DNA of 64,000 bases, taken from NCBI GenBank assembly GCA_021234155.1, contig JAJEKV010000002.1, forward strand, positions 42,959,203 to 43,023,202, in the 5' to 3' direction. The notes under the pieces are model-generated. The model saw nothing but the letters and a program-made list of their open reading frames with translations. It ran no database searches and had not been told where the DNA came from. The position numbers and the translations under genes are program-made. This DNA comes from Isoetes taiwanensis (Eukaryota > Streptophyta > Lycopodiopsida > Isoetales > Isoetaceae). This document shows positions 13,002-24,084 of this stretch, piece after piece (the stretch's first letter is position 1; every line of letters begins with the position of its first letter).

Positions 13002-13300
13002 ATGTGAGGGCGCTTTTTGAGCTTACTCTTTTAGACCAAAGCGGGAAAGGAAAACATAAGGTTCATAGCCATTTTGATCGCTCTTTAGAAAGCGGTCCTT
13101 ACACTCTGAAATATAGAGGCAATATGTGGTGAGCCTCTAACAACCCTTTAGGTAAAGTGTTGATGATGCCTCTAATTGTCTCATTTACGTTGAGTTTTTA
13201 TTTAATGTGCAGGGGTTACAAACGTTTCTTTAGGAGGACTGCTATGGAGACATCTGATTTTTTAAAAGATGATAGCCTTGCAATTGTAACATGGGCAATG
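13002..13300 (+). pseudogene. BTB/POZ-MATH (BPM) gene fragment, left arm
   Basis: The exon 13002-13128 follows a CAG acceptor and encodes part of a MATH domain: [19 protein letters not shown], then [20 protein letters not shown] donor GTGAGC follows, then an acceptor at 13212, and the next exon continues in phase with WGYKRFFRRTAMETSDFLKD. Wording and intron position fit plant BPM proteins, adaptors that bring substrates to CUL3 ubiquitin ligases. The N-terminal MATH half, the BTB domain and the C-terminus are absent, and the frame degenerates after about 13270. The retained intron shows DNA-level capture rather than a retrocopy. Confidence 0.8.
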
Positions 13301-13405
13301 GCTTGCATGCCAAATATGGGGTGAACAGGAAGGGGGTGAAGATGCCTTAGGATTTCCAATTCTTATGGTTAATTGACAACCGCTTTTTCCATCTTCTGAG
13401 TTATC

Positions 13406-13612
13406 ATGCAAGAGAAGGCAGCGCTAAGTGGGTACCTTGTACACATATCATGGTCTGTTGTGGAAATGGGAAGAACTGAACCATGCTTGGTTCCAGAGTG
13501 GCTCAAAGGAGGCACTGGGACTGGTGCAGGGTCAACACATTTTTCCCATCAAGGTACTTCCAATTTGGCAGATTATGATTCTCAGAGAAATCTAGCACCA
13601 TATAGACTTTAG
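13406..13612 (+). pseudogene. Second gene-like fragment in the inverted-repeat arm, unidentified
   Basis: This 68-codon frame includes EPCLVPEWLKGGTGTG and HFSHQGTSNL. The matching frame on the other arm (14805-14620, -) preserves HFSHQGTSNL and RNLAPYRL despite several differences between. Such conservation may only reflect recent duplication. The peptide has a flavour of disordered plant nuclear proteins, but I cannot name a family. Confidence 0.35.
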
Positions 13613-14934
13613 GGTATGTATGCAACTTCGAGAAAAAACAACGAGGATTTAACTGTTTGTTCATTATTAATAAATTCTATTATTACATGCTACCTATGTA
13701 TAAATATTGGTATTGGTATAATATTATATGTCTAATTCTATGCAATGTTTTCGTTTCCATAATTTGAGCACCTCTAGTTTGTTAGATTTGTGAGGCAATG
13801 ATATACCATCCATCATTAGAGTATTAAATAATGTCTATATCTACACCCCTACACCATCCTTAAGGCCCCGAAGGGGCCAAAATTTTTTTTAGTTAACACA
13901 AACCATTAAAACACAACTAACATTATTAACACAAACCATTGCATTTGACACATTTAAATTAAAATCCGCCTTAAACCCCCTTTGATTTGGGTGCATATTC
14001 ACACGGGGGGTTACTTCGGGCAACGAGAGCTGTCGGATGGGCATATTTGCCCTTTATTCCAAGATCTGGACCGTACATAGCGATCCTCGTTTGTGGGGTA
14101 TGCATGTACAAGTTTTTGTATACTGTATATTAAAGTTTGTAAAATACTATAAGGTTTGAGAGAATGTACTTAATGGTGTTAATTTTGTACATGTATTATA
14201 AATTTTTTGAGGCTCTCGCTGCCCTACGAAACCCCCCGTGTAAATATGCACCCAAACCAAAGGGGGTTTAAGGGGGATTTTAATTTAAATGTGTCAAATG
14301 CAATGGTTTGTGTTAATAATGTTAGTTGTGTTGTAATGGTTTGTGTTAACTAAAAAAATTTTTGGCCCCTTCGGGGCCTTAAGGATGGTGTAGGGGTGTG
14401 ACATTATTTAATACTCTAATGATGGATGGTATATCATTGCCTCACAAATCTAACAAACTAGAGGTGCTCAAATTATGGAAACGAAAACATTGCATAGAAT
14501 TAGACATATAATATTATACCAATACCAATATTTATACATAGGTAGCATGTAATAATAGAATTTATTAATAATGAACAAACAGTTAAATCCTCGTTGTTTT
14601 TCTCGGTTGCATACATACCCTAAAGTCTATATGGTGCTAGATTTCTCTCGAGAATCATAATCACCAAATTGGAAGTACCTTGATGGGAAAAATGTGTTGA
14701 CCCCTCAAGACTAGTCCCAAAGCCTCCCTTTGAGCCACTGAACCAAGCATGGTTCGGGCTTCCCCATTTCCACAACAGACCATGATATGTGTACAAGGTA
14801 CCCACTTAGCTACCGCCTTCTCTTGCATGATAACTCGAAGATGGAAAAAGCTGTTGTCAATTAACCATAAGAATTGGAAATCCTAAGGCATCTTCACCCC
14901 TTCCTGCTCACCCCATATTTGGCATGCAAGCCAT

Positions 14935-15217
14935 TGCCCATGTTACAATTGCAAGGCTATCATCTTTTAAAAAATCAGTCCTCCTAAAGAAACGTTTGTA
15001 ACCCCTGCACATTAAATAAAAACTCAACGTAAATGAGACAATTAGAGGCATCATCAACACTTTACCTAAAGGGTTGTTAGAGGCTCACCACATATTGCCT
15101 CTATATTTCAGAGTGTAAGGACCGCTTTCTAAAGAGCGATCAAAATGGCTATGAACCTTATGTTTTCCTTTCCCCGCTTTGGTCTAAAAAGAGTAAGCTC
15201 AAAAAAGCGCTCACATC
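14935..15217 (-). pseudogene. BTB/POZ-MATH (BPM) gene fragment, right arm
   Basis: This is the reverse-complement counterpart of the fragment at 13002. It covers the same two exon pieces with the intron between them, oriented outside-in. It is slightly more damaged: the acceptor CAG before the first exon is altered to CGG, an extra base lies in the Leu-rich segment near 15180, and about 15 bases are missing in the second exon near 14985 compared with the left arm. It cannot encode a protein, but it can pair with the left-arm transcript. Confidence 0.75.
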
Positions 15218-15507
15218 CGGTGTTTAGAAAAATAGGATTAGACATAGATTACTTAACCACCGTGGTTATAATTCATATAAGATGCATAATGCTAATATCA
15301 ACATCCGAGTAGGATTTCTCCACCTCATCTCCAAAGATAATCCTCGTCCCAGTTCCTTCTTGATATTTTCACCCAAAACCCGCGCAGTAACAAAAAGTTG
15401 TCACTTGACCATCCCGAACCGTGGGCATTTAAAAGCACGTGACTCTTGCCGTTGTTGGCGCTTTCACATCGCTTTTAGAAAAAAATGCCTCTTCCAAATC
15501 TAGCTCG

Positions 15508-17371
15508 TATTTTTTTCAACAAAGACATGGTTTGATCTGGTTTGAGTAAAGCTCGATTGCAGAGCGAGAAAATAAGAAATGATTCAAAGCCGCTGGTTTC
15601 TTGTAGAGCAAGAACCTTGTAGAGCAACATCAACATAGTGCTAGATGATAATTTTACCCGTTGAGAAAACCGAATCTTGCCATACCCCACCTTAAGACAA
15701 TAGCCAAGGTTCCAATGCTCCATAGTTACGACTGCTCTCTCAAAAATCCAAATGGATGCACCGACGGATTTGGTAAACCAAGATAATCGCAACAGGGCTT
15801 AGCTCGATCTACCTCGAACCCCGATTCCGTGAGTTATATCCATGAAGCAAGGGGGTTCGAGCAAGGGAATGTTTTAGGGATCTCAGATAACCGCAAGAGT
15901 TCAATGCGAGAAGGAAATTTATGGCAAGGGAGCCGTATTCGCCATTAAGTCTCCGCAGCACTTAACCCGGAATCTGTAAGCAAAGATCCAATAGCTTAAG
16001 CACTCTGTATAAATCGGAAAGAATTAGGAAGGAAGAACATGCTTTCCATGGCTTTACCGTAAAAAGGAGCCGACATAATTTGGTGTTGGACGGGATGGAG
16101 ATCCTCGTGTTCGCACTTTGTCTTTGTGCGGTTCTTCCGAGACACCGATGCTCGAATGTTGATGTTGAGGCCTGACTAGCTGCCGGATGCCGAAGGAAGC
16201 CAATAACTTCCCAACACATAACCCTAAAATGGGTTATCTCGAGGCTTGCATGTCGAGCAGAATATAATACTACAAGAAAATACAATAATAATATAATAAT
16301 AATAAAGAAATATATGACATATGGGTCTAAGCCATTGGAATTAGGCATCAAAATTAGTTTAAGCGTATGCGCACTCTAGATATACTAATTAGTATACCTC
16401 ATCAAATACATCCATGAAATCATATAAAAACCTTAGGAAAAAACGTACAAAAATACAAAAGAAACCCCCTGTTATTTTGCTACATATTCTATTTAATTCA
16501 TAAATTCATGTTCGCCCAATTTAGGAATGTGACGTTCCATTGAAATGAGTTTCCACAAGATTATTTACTCTTCAATGTGGAGCACCCTACTTAAATTCTT
16601 ATACCATTGTTCTAAAACTTGTCAAATAGAGGTACAAAATATTGCAATTCATGGCCAAGTTCATGTTCATGTTGGTTAGCTTTATACTAACTAGATCAAC
16701 GCAAAAGATATTTTGACTCTCCAATGTAGAACATCCTACTTAAATTCTTTTATATTGCTCCAAAATTATTGTGAAATAGAGATAAAAGAATGATGCAATT
16801 CATAGTCCAATGCTTGTTTAGTCAATTTCACAATAATAAATCATCACAAAAAGGGTAGGATATAGAATACTTCAACCGATGACCCCATGGAGTAGAGCAC
16901 TAACAACACTAGCATGCTAAAGCCAGGCAACATCGAGCAATCATTACTAGTCTAAATAAAACAAAGAACTATTGTTTTGAAACTACGGATTTCCAATCAA
17001 TGGTAAGGCTCATGGTGTTATGGATATCTGCCAGGTAGTGGCTAGAGATGGATGTGTGTATCGCTAGTTGATCATAGTTAGCTAGCATGGAGTAAGATAT
17101 AAGGTTTGGGGTAAAATTAATTGGAGTTTGAGAAACAAGAGTCTCCAAAACTTGTGGTTAGTGGCACTTGGTGGTCACTAACAATTCGGATAATCAACGT
17201 TACCTTAAAATATAGATAGGCAGCGCCTTGCGCACTCGAGGAGCGGGATCCAAATATATATTATTTATGTGAAATTTTTGAGTTTGCATAAGTTTATTTT
17301 AAGTTATTATTGTGACATCCCTGAGAGTTGAACCTAGGTGCGACCGTCAGTGTCATGTCATAGGTAGACCA
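15508..17371. other. Intergenic, no gene recognised
   Basis: Frames at 15475-15792 (-) and 15962-16351 (-) show no recognisable domain. 16500-16830 contains two related blocks (GTGGAGCACCCTACTTAAATTC near 16579 and TAGAACATCCTACTTAAATTC near 16727), a diverged direct duplication of about 150 bp. Confidence 0.45.
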
Positions 17372-18200
17372 TCAATGCCCTAGGGCATGGGTGCTCTGGC
17401 TACATCGTCGGCATGGAATGTAATGGAGGTTTTTTTTTTTTTTTTTTTTTACCTGATTCATAGAAAAAGTTCTTTGTAGACGATGTTTGTTGTAGTTTAT
17501 GCTATGTTGTTTGGATCTAAGAAAATTATTACATCCTCTTTTCTTCGTATACGAGTGAGGGTTGTGTACAATTGATCGTGTGCAAAACTTCAGTTCATAG
17601 ATCAATCCTCCAAAAGGTAGGTTTGTATATGTTATTTTTTGCAGAAGTATATCAACTGCTTTTATGACTGCCCTGTTTGCCATTGGGAATTCATCCTATA
17701 TGATTGATGTTGCCTTTTTTATTAGCAGTGCTCTTGCAGAGTGTGGATGAAGTAAGGAATGGAGGTCAATATTATTTTCTACTACAGGTATTTGAAAAAG
17801 GGAGTGCGCAGCTTTGCCGCCAGCGTACAACAATGATACTTGTACTGTTGTTGCGCATAGAAGGTCTATTTGTCTTAATCCTCGTATGTGAAATGTGAAG
17901 GTACTAAGGACGTAGGTCTTTTCAGTACCGGTTTTACCGTAGATGAAGAGTGATTTGATTTAGTGTTTAGTCTTCAAGAGGTCTAGCATATCGGTGTAGA
18001 CAGAAGTTTGATTTTTCTTTTCATGTTTTGAAACATAATTGAACTTTTTGCGAGCTATTCACTGTCATGTGGGAACTTTGAGAGCTCGTTTTAGACTTCT
18101 CTACACGGGACATTATAGATGGGTAGGCCAAATGCTGCAGTGCTTGTTGCATGTTGTACTAAGATGTTATTGATAGCAAGGAGGGATTCGTTAACAGTTG
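17372..18200 (-). pseudogene. Helitron/PIF1-like helicase relic
   Basis: On the minus strand, from about 18200 downwards, the frame gives ALLAINNILVQH-like and DMLDLLKTKH segments. A Walker A segment GKTGTEKTYVL (about 17940) follows, then LLYAGGKAAHSLFQIPV, and a Walker B/DEAD-like segment in which a TAG replaces the usual Trp before DEFPMANRAVIKAVD, then TNLPFGG. The frame then jumps to LKFCTRSIVHN, which looks like the C-terminal part, implying an internal deletion. A 22-base A tract lies further along this strand (T run at 17430-17451). PIF1-family helicases form the C-terminal half of Helitron Rep-helicase proteins. With at least one stop, the helicase fold incomplete and no Rep domain, it is dead. 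Its upstream end abuts the gypsy LTR at 18206. Confidence 0.7.
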
Positions 18201-18205
18201 CACAA

Positions 18206-19192
18206 GGTTACAGGTGCTCCCAAGGGTATAGCCAGAACCGGCCCCTTGACGGACGTCCATGAGCATGGGGGTACTGTTAGTTACATTGCTGAGTAGTTGT
18301 GATTAATGGGCCATGTCGACGGTAATCAGTCTATGGTGACGGAATGCGGAATAAGGGATAAAGATTGCTAGGGACCGATATGGGCACTAGGGGCACTAAT
18401 ATTATTAAGTAATAATATTAGTTGTGGAAGCAAGGGATGTAATACCAATGGTTGCTGCCAGTAGTAACGTAACATTAATATTATTAGTGGGTTGTCAATA
18501 TTAATGTGTAAGTGATATTACAAGTTAACATGAGGGGTACTAGTGTTAGTTATTAGCACTAGGGGTGTTAACATTGTTATTGATAAGATGTTAATATAAT
18601 ATAACATTGTTAAATGTTAATATTAAAGGACACGTGGCGTGTTTTGGTTCGTTGAGGTAAAATATGTTGAAGAGCAGATCGAGATATTCTGTAACAGGGC
18701 TGTGATGGCGGCCATGCTGAGTCCTTCGGTGGATGCTCTGATTAGAGACGAGTTCTGGTCCAGTTGGGTCGGATTTGCCTCAGTAGAACTGAGGTTAGCA
18801 TCACTTGTGGGATTATAAAGCCTGGAGGACGAATTGGCCAGGACACGATTGATGGTGGGCTTTTGAGAAAGAACCGATTCTGAGGTCATAGATCTCTGAT
18901 TGAATCGATACTTGGCTGAGAAGCTCAGTTTGGTAGATTGAATCCATTATAGTGGCCATAGATTAGGCTAGAGCCTTATCTGGTTGCACTGTGCAATTGA
19001 TTAGGTACGGCTCAGGGAAATTGTTGAGAGGAACTGGTCACTTGTGGTCTTGGTAACATCGAGGTGTTGATAACATCGACTGGGAGCAGTGCATCAGCAA
19101 TCAACGTGGGGGATCGGGGATCTATAGTGTGGGAGGTAGTTGATTGACTCATCCTAAGCGGCAAAATTTGGTCTTTAAATTTCGCCGTAACA
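18206..19192 (+). repeat. 5' LTR of gypsy element
   Basis: Matches 30300-31264 along its length with scattered substitutions and small indels. The ideal ends are TGTTAC...GTAACA; here the first two bases read GG instead of TG, while the 3' end GTAACA is intact just before the primer binding site. Confidence 0.85.
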
Positions 19193-19193
19193 G

Positions 19194-19205
19194 TGGTATC
19201 AGAGC
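19194..19205 (+). promoter_or_regulatory. Primer binding site (initiator Met tRNA type)
   Basis: TGGTATCAGAGC lies one base after the 5' LTR; it is complementary to the 3' end of plant initiator Met tRNA and primes minus-strand DNA synthesis. Confidence 0.9.
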
Positions 19206-19208
19206 AGC

Positions 19209-20541
19209 ATGGTTGAACCTGTGCCAGATATACTAGCAGGACCCATTGACAGATTGCCAGAAGTGCATCCGCCTGAGGAGGGCATAATACTCGCCTCGAG
19301 GACATTCATCTGGATGATGAACTGCCCGACTTCGAGTTTGATAGAGAAGCACCCTCAAATGCTGCTTCTACAGCAGCTGCTCCTGTAGGTGTTGTCCATA
19401 TGGCTGCTGCAAATGCAGCTAATGTTGGTATTGATAATGCCAAGAACGCTTCAGGAACAAGTACTGTGCGAGATCCGGTAAATGAAAACTTACCTGACGG
19501 TAATAAGAGTCATATCAACCGTTTGTCTAGGGAACTAAATGAGATAAGAACTGAACAAACCAAGTTCAGAAATACCCTAGGGTTGATGCAAGAGAATTTG
19601 CAGAAGTGGGCTGCTGAAGGCAATGCCTGGGAACTTCGTTTAAGCAATGCAGTAGAAAAGTTTCTACTTGTGGCTGGGGCAGTTCCCACTACTCCAGGGG
19701 CAAACCGTGATATTCCCCATGATATTGCATGTCTGGGATCTAGTGCACCATCAGGAATGGACTCGAGGCTGCCTAATGAACCAGTGACTCAGGATGTCGT
19801 GGAAAGCATTACTCTGCCAGAGGAATCCCTAGGGGAGCTTTCTGGTGAAGAGATTAAGTCTCTGGAGCATGTAGAAATGCCAGATTTCTATGGCAAAGAT
19901 GTCTCGCCTGAGCAGGCAATGCGTTGGTTCAATCAAATGAAATTGTATTTTGCAGCCACGAAGAAAGGCGAGAATGCCCGACTTATGTATGCCACACTGA
20001 AATTGACGGGTCCGACAGTTGCATGGTGGTACATCCACACGGACAATGGTCAGAAGCTACGAACTTGGAGGGCTTTTTGTCGCTTGTTCTGGCAAGAATA
20101 TACACCTCACCATGACCGGCATCCTGCGCTCATATAGTTGAAAGAGCTCACTCAGACAGGATCTCTTTGGAATTATGTGATAGAGCTTAGGGCACTCTTT
20201 TTACGTTTACCTGAGATTACTGTCGGAATGCGCGTAGATCATTTTATAAATGGTCTGCAAGATGCTAGTATTCGTACACATTCGTTGCAGGCAGAACCTG
20301 CTGATTTTGAGCTAGCTGTTGAGATTGCCAGGAAACTAGTGAGGAATCCAAGAAGGCACAAAACTTTGCTAATTGGAAAGCAAAAAGGGCTGGTGCAACC
20401 TTTCAAGGATCTGCTCCTTCTAAGAAGCAGAAGAATGATTCCAAGGACAAGTCCAATGGGGGCAAGGGCAAGGCCAAGGAGAGTGATACCAAGGGATGTT
20501 ATCAATGTGGGCTGGTAGGGCACTTTGCCCAGGAATGTACC
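19209..20541 (+). pseudogene. gypsy gag, broken
   Basis: It opens with an ATG at 19209, shifts frame before 19320, and continues in a long frame (19400-20137) with a capsid-like stretch: MPDFYGKDVSPEQAMRWF and later TGPTVAWWY. A TAG at 20135 replaces a sense codon and the frame continues with the usual gag helices (FINGLQDASIR). The zinc knuckle CYQCGLVGHFAQEC lies at about 20500-20541 in another frame. Gag would package element RNA in cytoplasmic particles; this copy cannot make it whole. Confidence 0.8.
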
Positions 20542-23500
20542 AAGCCTCGCAAAAAGGTTTTGGCTAGTACTACGAAGGTAAATGATAAGCCAGAGGTTAA
20601 GGCATTATCAATTATTGCCCAGGAGAAAATGGTGAGCCCTACTTCACGTTCTTATGTAAATAAAGTTATAAGATTGCTAGATAGAATCAATGACAAAAAC
20701 GTGGTTGTTTTGATTGATTCTAGAAGCACTCATAATTTTATTTCTGCAGATCTAACGCGCGATTTGGGGCTGGATTTGAGCTAGATGGCTCCATATGTGA
20801 TTGAGCCTAAGGCCGGGCCACAAACTCAGCATCACAGTGAGCAAGCACGGGATGTTTGCTTGGAGTTTTTGGACAAAGAGTCGCGAGTTGCGACATCTAT
20901 GTGCATAGATTTAGATACTGCTAAGTTGAAACGCTACGATGTCATTCTAGGCATGAAATGGTTACAAGACATCGAGCCGCAAATTCTATGGCCAACACAC
21001 ACCTTGAGTTTCAACCTGTCGTCAAGTGAAGTAGTTAGTGTTCAAGGTTTACCGTATGTGGATTCTAGTAAACTTACGTCAGCCATTCAGGCTAAAAAGA
21101 TTTTCAAGGTTAATAGAAATGCTCTTTCTTTGATGTATTTGAGGAATAATGTTTTGATTGTCAAATCGTGTTAACTCAATAGTTGTTAAGATTGGGGTAA
21201 ATCCTGAAGCAGATAAAAGACTGAAAGGCCTTTTGAATGCTTTCGGTGATGTGTTTCCAGAGGAGTTACCCGAGGAGCCACCACCCTCGCAGGGTGTGGA
21301 GCGCGAAATTGAGCTTGAACCGGGGGTTAAGCCCATGGCTCATGCCCCCTACCGACAAAGTCCTCTAGAACTTGAAGATGTTAAAAAACAAGTGAAAGAG
21401 TTATTAAGCAAAGGTTTTGTACGCCCAAGTAAATCACCTTTTGCTAGTCCCATATTGCTCGTTAAGAAAGAAGATGGTACTAGGCGGATGTGCCCCGGGC
21501 GCTTAACAAAGCAACTATAAAGGATAGACATCCTTTACCTAGAGTTGATGATATTCTGGATCATCATGGAGGAGCAAAATGGTTCACCAAGATAGACCTC
21601 CGAAGCGGATATCATCAGATTAAAATCCGGGAGGGGGACGAAATTAAAACTGCATTCAGAACTCATCGAGGTCATTATGAGTTTCTAGTTATGTCGTTTG
21701 GTCTTACAAATGCTCCTCCAACGTTTATGCGGTTAATGAATCAGATAATCTCAGAGCATTTGGACAAGTTTGTAGAGGTATTTTTAGATGATATTCTCAT
21801 CTACTCCCACACTATTGAACATTTCGCTCATTTGGAACAAGTTCTTTGAATTTTGCAAGAACATAAACTCTATGCAAAGATCTCCAAATGTGACTTTTTT
21901 AAGCAGCGAGTGGCCTATTTGGGACATATACATTCAGATGAAGGTATGTCGCCAGATCCGGCCAAGGTACAAGTGGTACAACAATGGCTCCCACAGAAAA
22001 CGTTTCAGAGTTACCGAGTTTTCTGGGGTTAACAACCTATTACCAGAAATTTGTATCGAAGTTCTCCAAAGTTGTGGCTGCCCTCACTGATCTTTTGAAA
22101 AGAGATCACGATTTTGTGTGGGGGAAAGAGCAGCAAGAGGCTTTTTGACGCATTAAGGACTTGTTGATTAGCAGTCCTGTGTTGAAGGCGCCTGACTTGA
22201 ATGAGGCATTCGAGGTTGTGGGCAAGGGTTGGGGGCTGTGCTAATGCAGCAAGGACACGTTGTGGCTTATGAAAGTCAGAAACTAAGTTATGCTGAAAGG
22301 AATTATATAACCTATGAGCAACAGTTGTTAGCTATTGTACATGCATTGGAAACTTGGAGGCACTACTTGCGTAGTGGGACGAACAAAGAGCCGCGCAAGT
22401 TTATCATCTATACGGACCATAAACCATTGGAGTTCTTGCAAAGTCAAGCTGAGATTAGCCCGAGACAGGCTAGATGGCTAGATTTCCTCATGAGTTTCAT
22501 TCTTCTATTGAGCATACGCCTGGAAAGAATAATCCAGTTGTCGATGCGTTATCAAGGGTTAAGCATATAAATACTCTAACAACTTTGGAAAATGATCTTA
22601 TGAAAAGGATCAAAGATGCATATCTCGAGGATCAACAGGATCCGACAGTAGTCAAGCTCGAGGAGCTGTGGACTGACAAGAAGGGTTGCATTTTTACAAA
22701 GGAAGGATTTATGTTCCTTTGAGTAGGAATATTTGGGAATCAATTTTACATGAGCAACATGATACTCCACAAGTTGGGCATGGAGGTGAATGGAAAACTT
22801 ATGAATTGGTTAAAAGGTTCTACTACTGGCCAGGGTTGCAAGATCAAAGTCAAGGGCTTGGTAGCCCGCTGCTTGGTCTGTCAAGTTGTAAAGGCTGATC
22901 ATGGGAAACCTCCGGGATTATTACAACCTTTTCCTATACCAAATGAACGCTGGGAGAGCATGAGTATGGACTTTGTAGTCGCATTGCCCAAAACTGCTAA
23001 GCAACATACTCAAAATTTTGGTAGTAGTGGATCGGTTAACCAAATATGCTAAGTTTATAGCATTAAGAGGGGAGGCTACAGGACATGATGTAGCGGTTGT
23101 TTGTATGCAAGATATATTTCCAACTTTTGGACTTCCCTTGTCTATTGTAAGTGATCGAGACACTTTTGGAGAGATCTCATGAAAGGATTGAGGATCCGAT
23201 TGTACATAAGTAGTGGAAATCGTCCATATACAGATGGGCAAACCGAGCGTATAAACATGATCCTAGAGAATATTTTGCGAAGTTTTGTCCATGAAAAGCA
23301 GTCTACATGGGAGGATTATCTACCTTATCTAGAATTTGCTTACAATAATAGAATTCAGATGACTCCCTTCGTGGCTATGATGGGTCGAAATCTGAGGGTT
23401 TATTCGGGTATGCATAGGTACCTCAAAACCGAAGTTGCAGTATATGTGTTGCATGATATGGATGCAATATTAAGACAATGCAAGCAAGCTAAAGGTCAAG

Positions 23501-23781
23501 ATAGTCTGCTAATAAGCATAGACATGATGTCTCTTATGAGGAAGGTGATTATGTTTTCTTAAGAGTTGTTTATCCTTCTGCATTAAGAATGAATATCTTG
23601 CAGTCATTGACTAAGGGGCGAGTGTCCAAACTTACTCCGCGGTATGCTGGACCTTTTAGGATTACTAAAAGGATTGGGGAAATAGCATACGAGTTGAACT
23701 TACCGCAGGAAGTTAGGATCCATCCTATGTTCCATGTAAGTCAGCTAAAGAAGGTTATACTGGATACCACTAATGTGGTTA
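20542..23781 (+). pseudogene. gypsy pol (protease, RT, RNase H, integrase), broken
   Basis: The protease region (about 20700-20740) reads LIDSRSTHNFIS, so the catalytic Asp-Ser/Thr-Gly motif is altered at Gly. The reverse transcriptase (21400-21850) has [11 protein letters not shown] and the catalytic box FLDDILIYS. RNase H (22229-22560) includes YAERNYITYEQQLLAI and TDHKPLEF. The integrase (22700-23560) has the zinc-binding segment ending CLVCQ, the core DFVVALP, and YTDGQTERINMILE. Domains lie in at least three frames with stops between them. The last segment (23589-23781) has [11 protein letters not shown] and [11 protein letters not shown], then runs into the Harbinger terminus. Confidence 0.85.
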
Positions 23782-23900
23782 GGGTACCTTCAGACCAGCC
23801 GTTAGGTTAGCATTCCGTTAAGCTTTTAGCAGGTTTTCCTTTCACACCACTGCTTAAGTTAGTTTTGCGTTAATAATTTTATTTAGCATTCCGTTAATTA
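23782..23900 (+). repeat. Left terminal and subterminal repeats of the Harbinger element
   Basis: The terminal inverted repeat starts GGGTACCTTC. The 15-mer TTAGCATTCCGTTAA occurs at 23807-23821 and again at 23884-23898, echoing the right-end motif GCCGTTAGCATTAAGTTA. Such subterminal sites are where the ORF1/transposase pair binds in this superfamily. Confidence 0.8.
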
Positions 23901-24084
23901 TTTTAACCTAAAAGTGTTAATTAAAAATGCGTTCATACCCATTTGCCTTAGGTTAGAAGATTTAACTCAAAGTTAACGCAACATAAAAATTGCACTAAAA
24001 ATTAAAGTGACCTCTTCGAGGTCGGTTTAAAATTAAGGGAGGCCGGAACGAAGCTGTCGGAACGAAGGAACGACGCTGTCGGAA

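Larger units (their letters stand above)
12725..15507. mobile_element. Large inverted repeat (two ~1.3 kb arms, ~180 bp loop) carrying gene fragments
   Basis: The left arm (about 12725-14029) reads again in reverse complement at about 14212-15507. Innermost arm sequences include AAGGCCCCGAAGGGGCC (13862) and its counterpart GGCCCCTTCGGGGCCTT (14366), plus a shared block with ACCCCCC/GGGGGGT near 14010 and 14230. The central 14030-14211 is unique. Outermost matching bases are near AGCTAGATTTGGAAGAGGC at about 12727 and its complement at about 15500. Similarity is high but not perfect, with small indels. Each arm contains the same BTB/POZ-MATH gene fragment with its intron, so the content was copied as DNA. 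It could be a foldback-type or Pack-type transposon or a local inverted duplication; I found no convincing target-site duplication. Confidence 0.85.

Noticed and set aside
23589-23810. Continuation of gypsy pol to a stop at 23810
   Set aside because: The last residues (from 23782) are encoded by the Harbinger terminal repeat; the true continuation lies at 30078.
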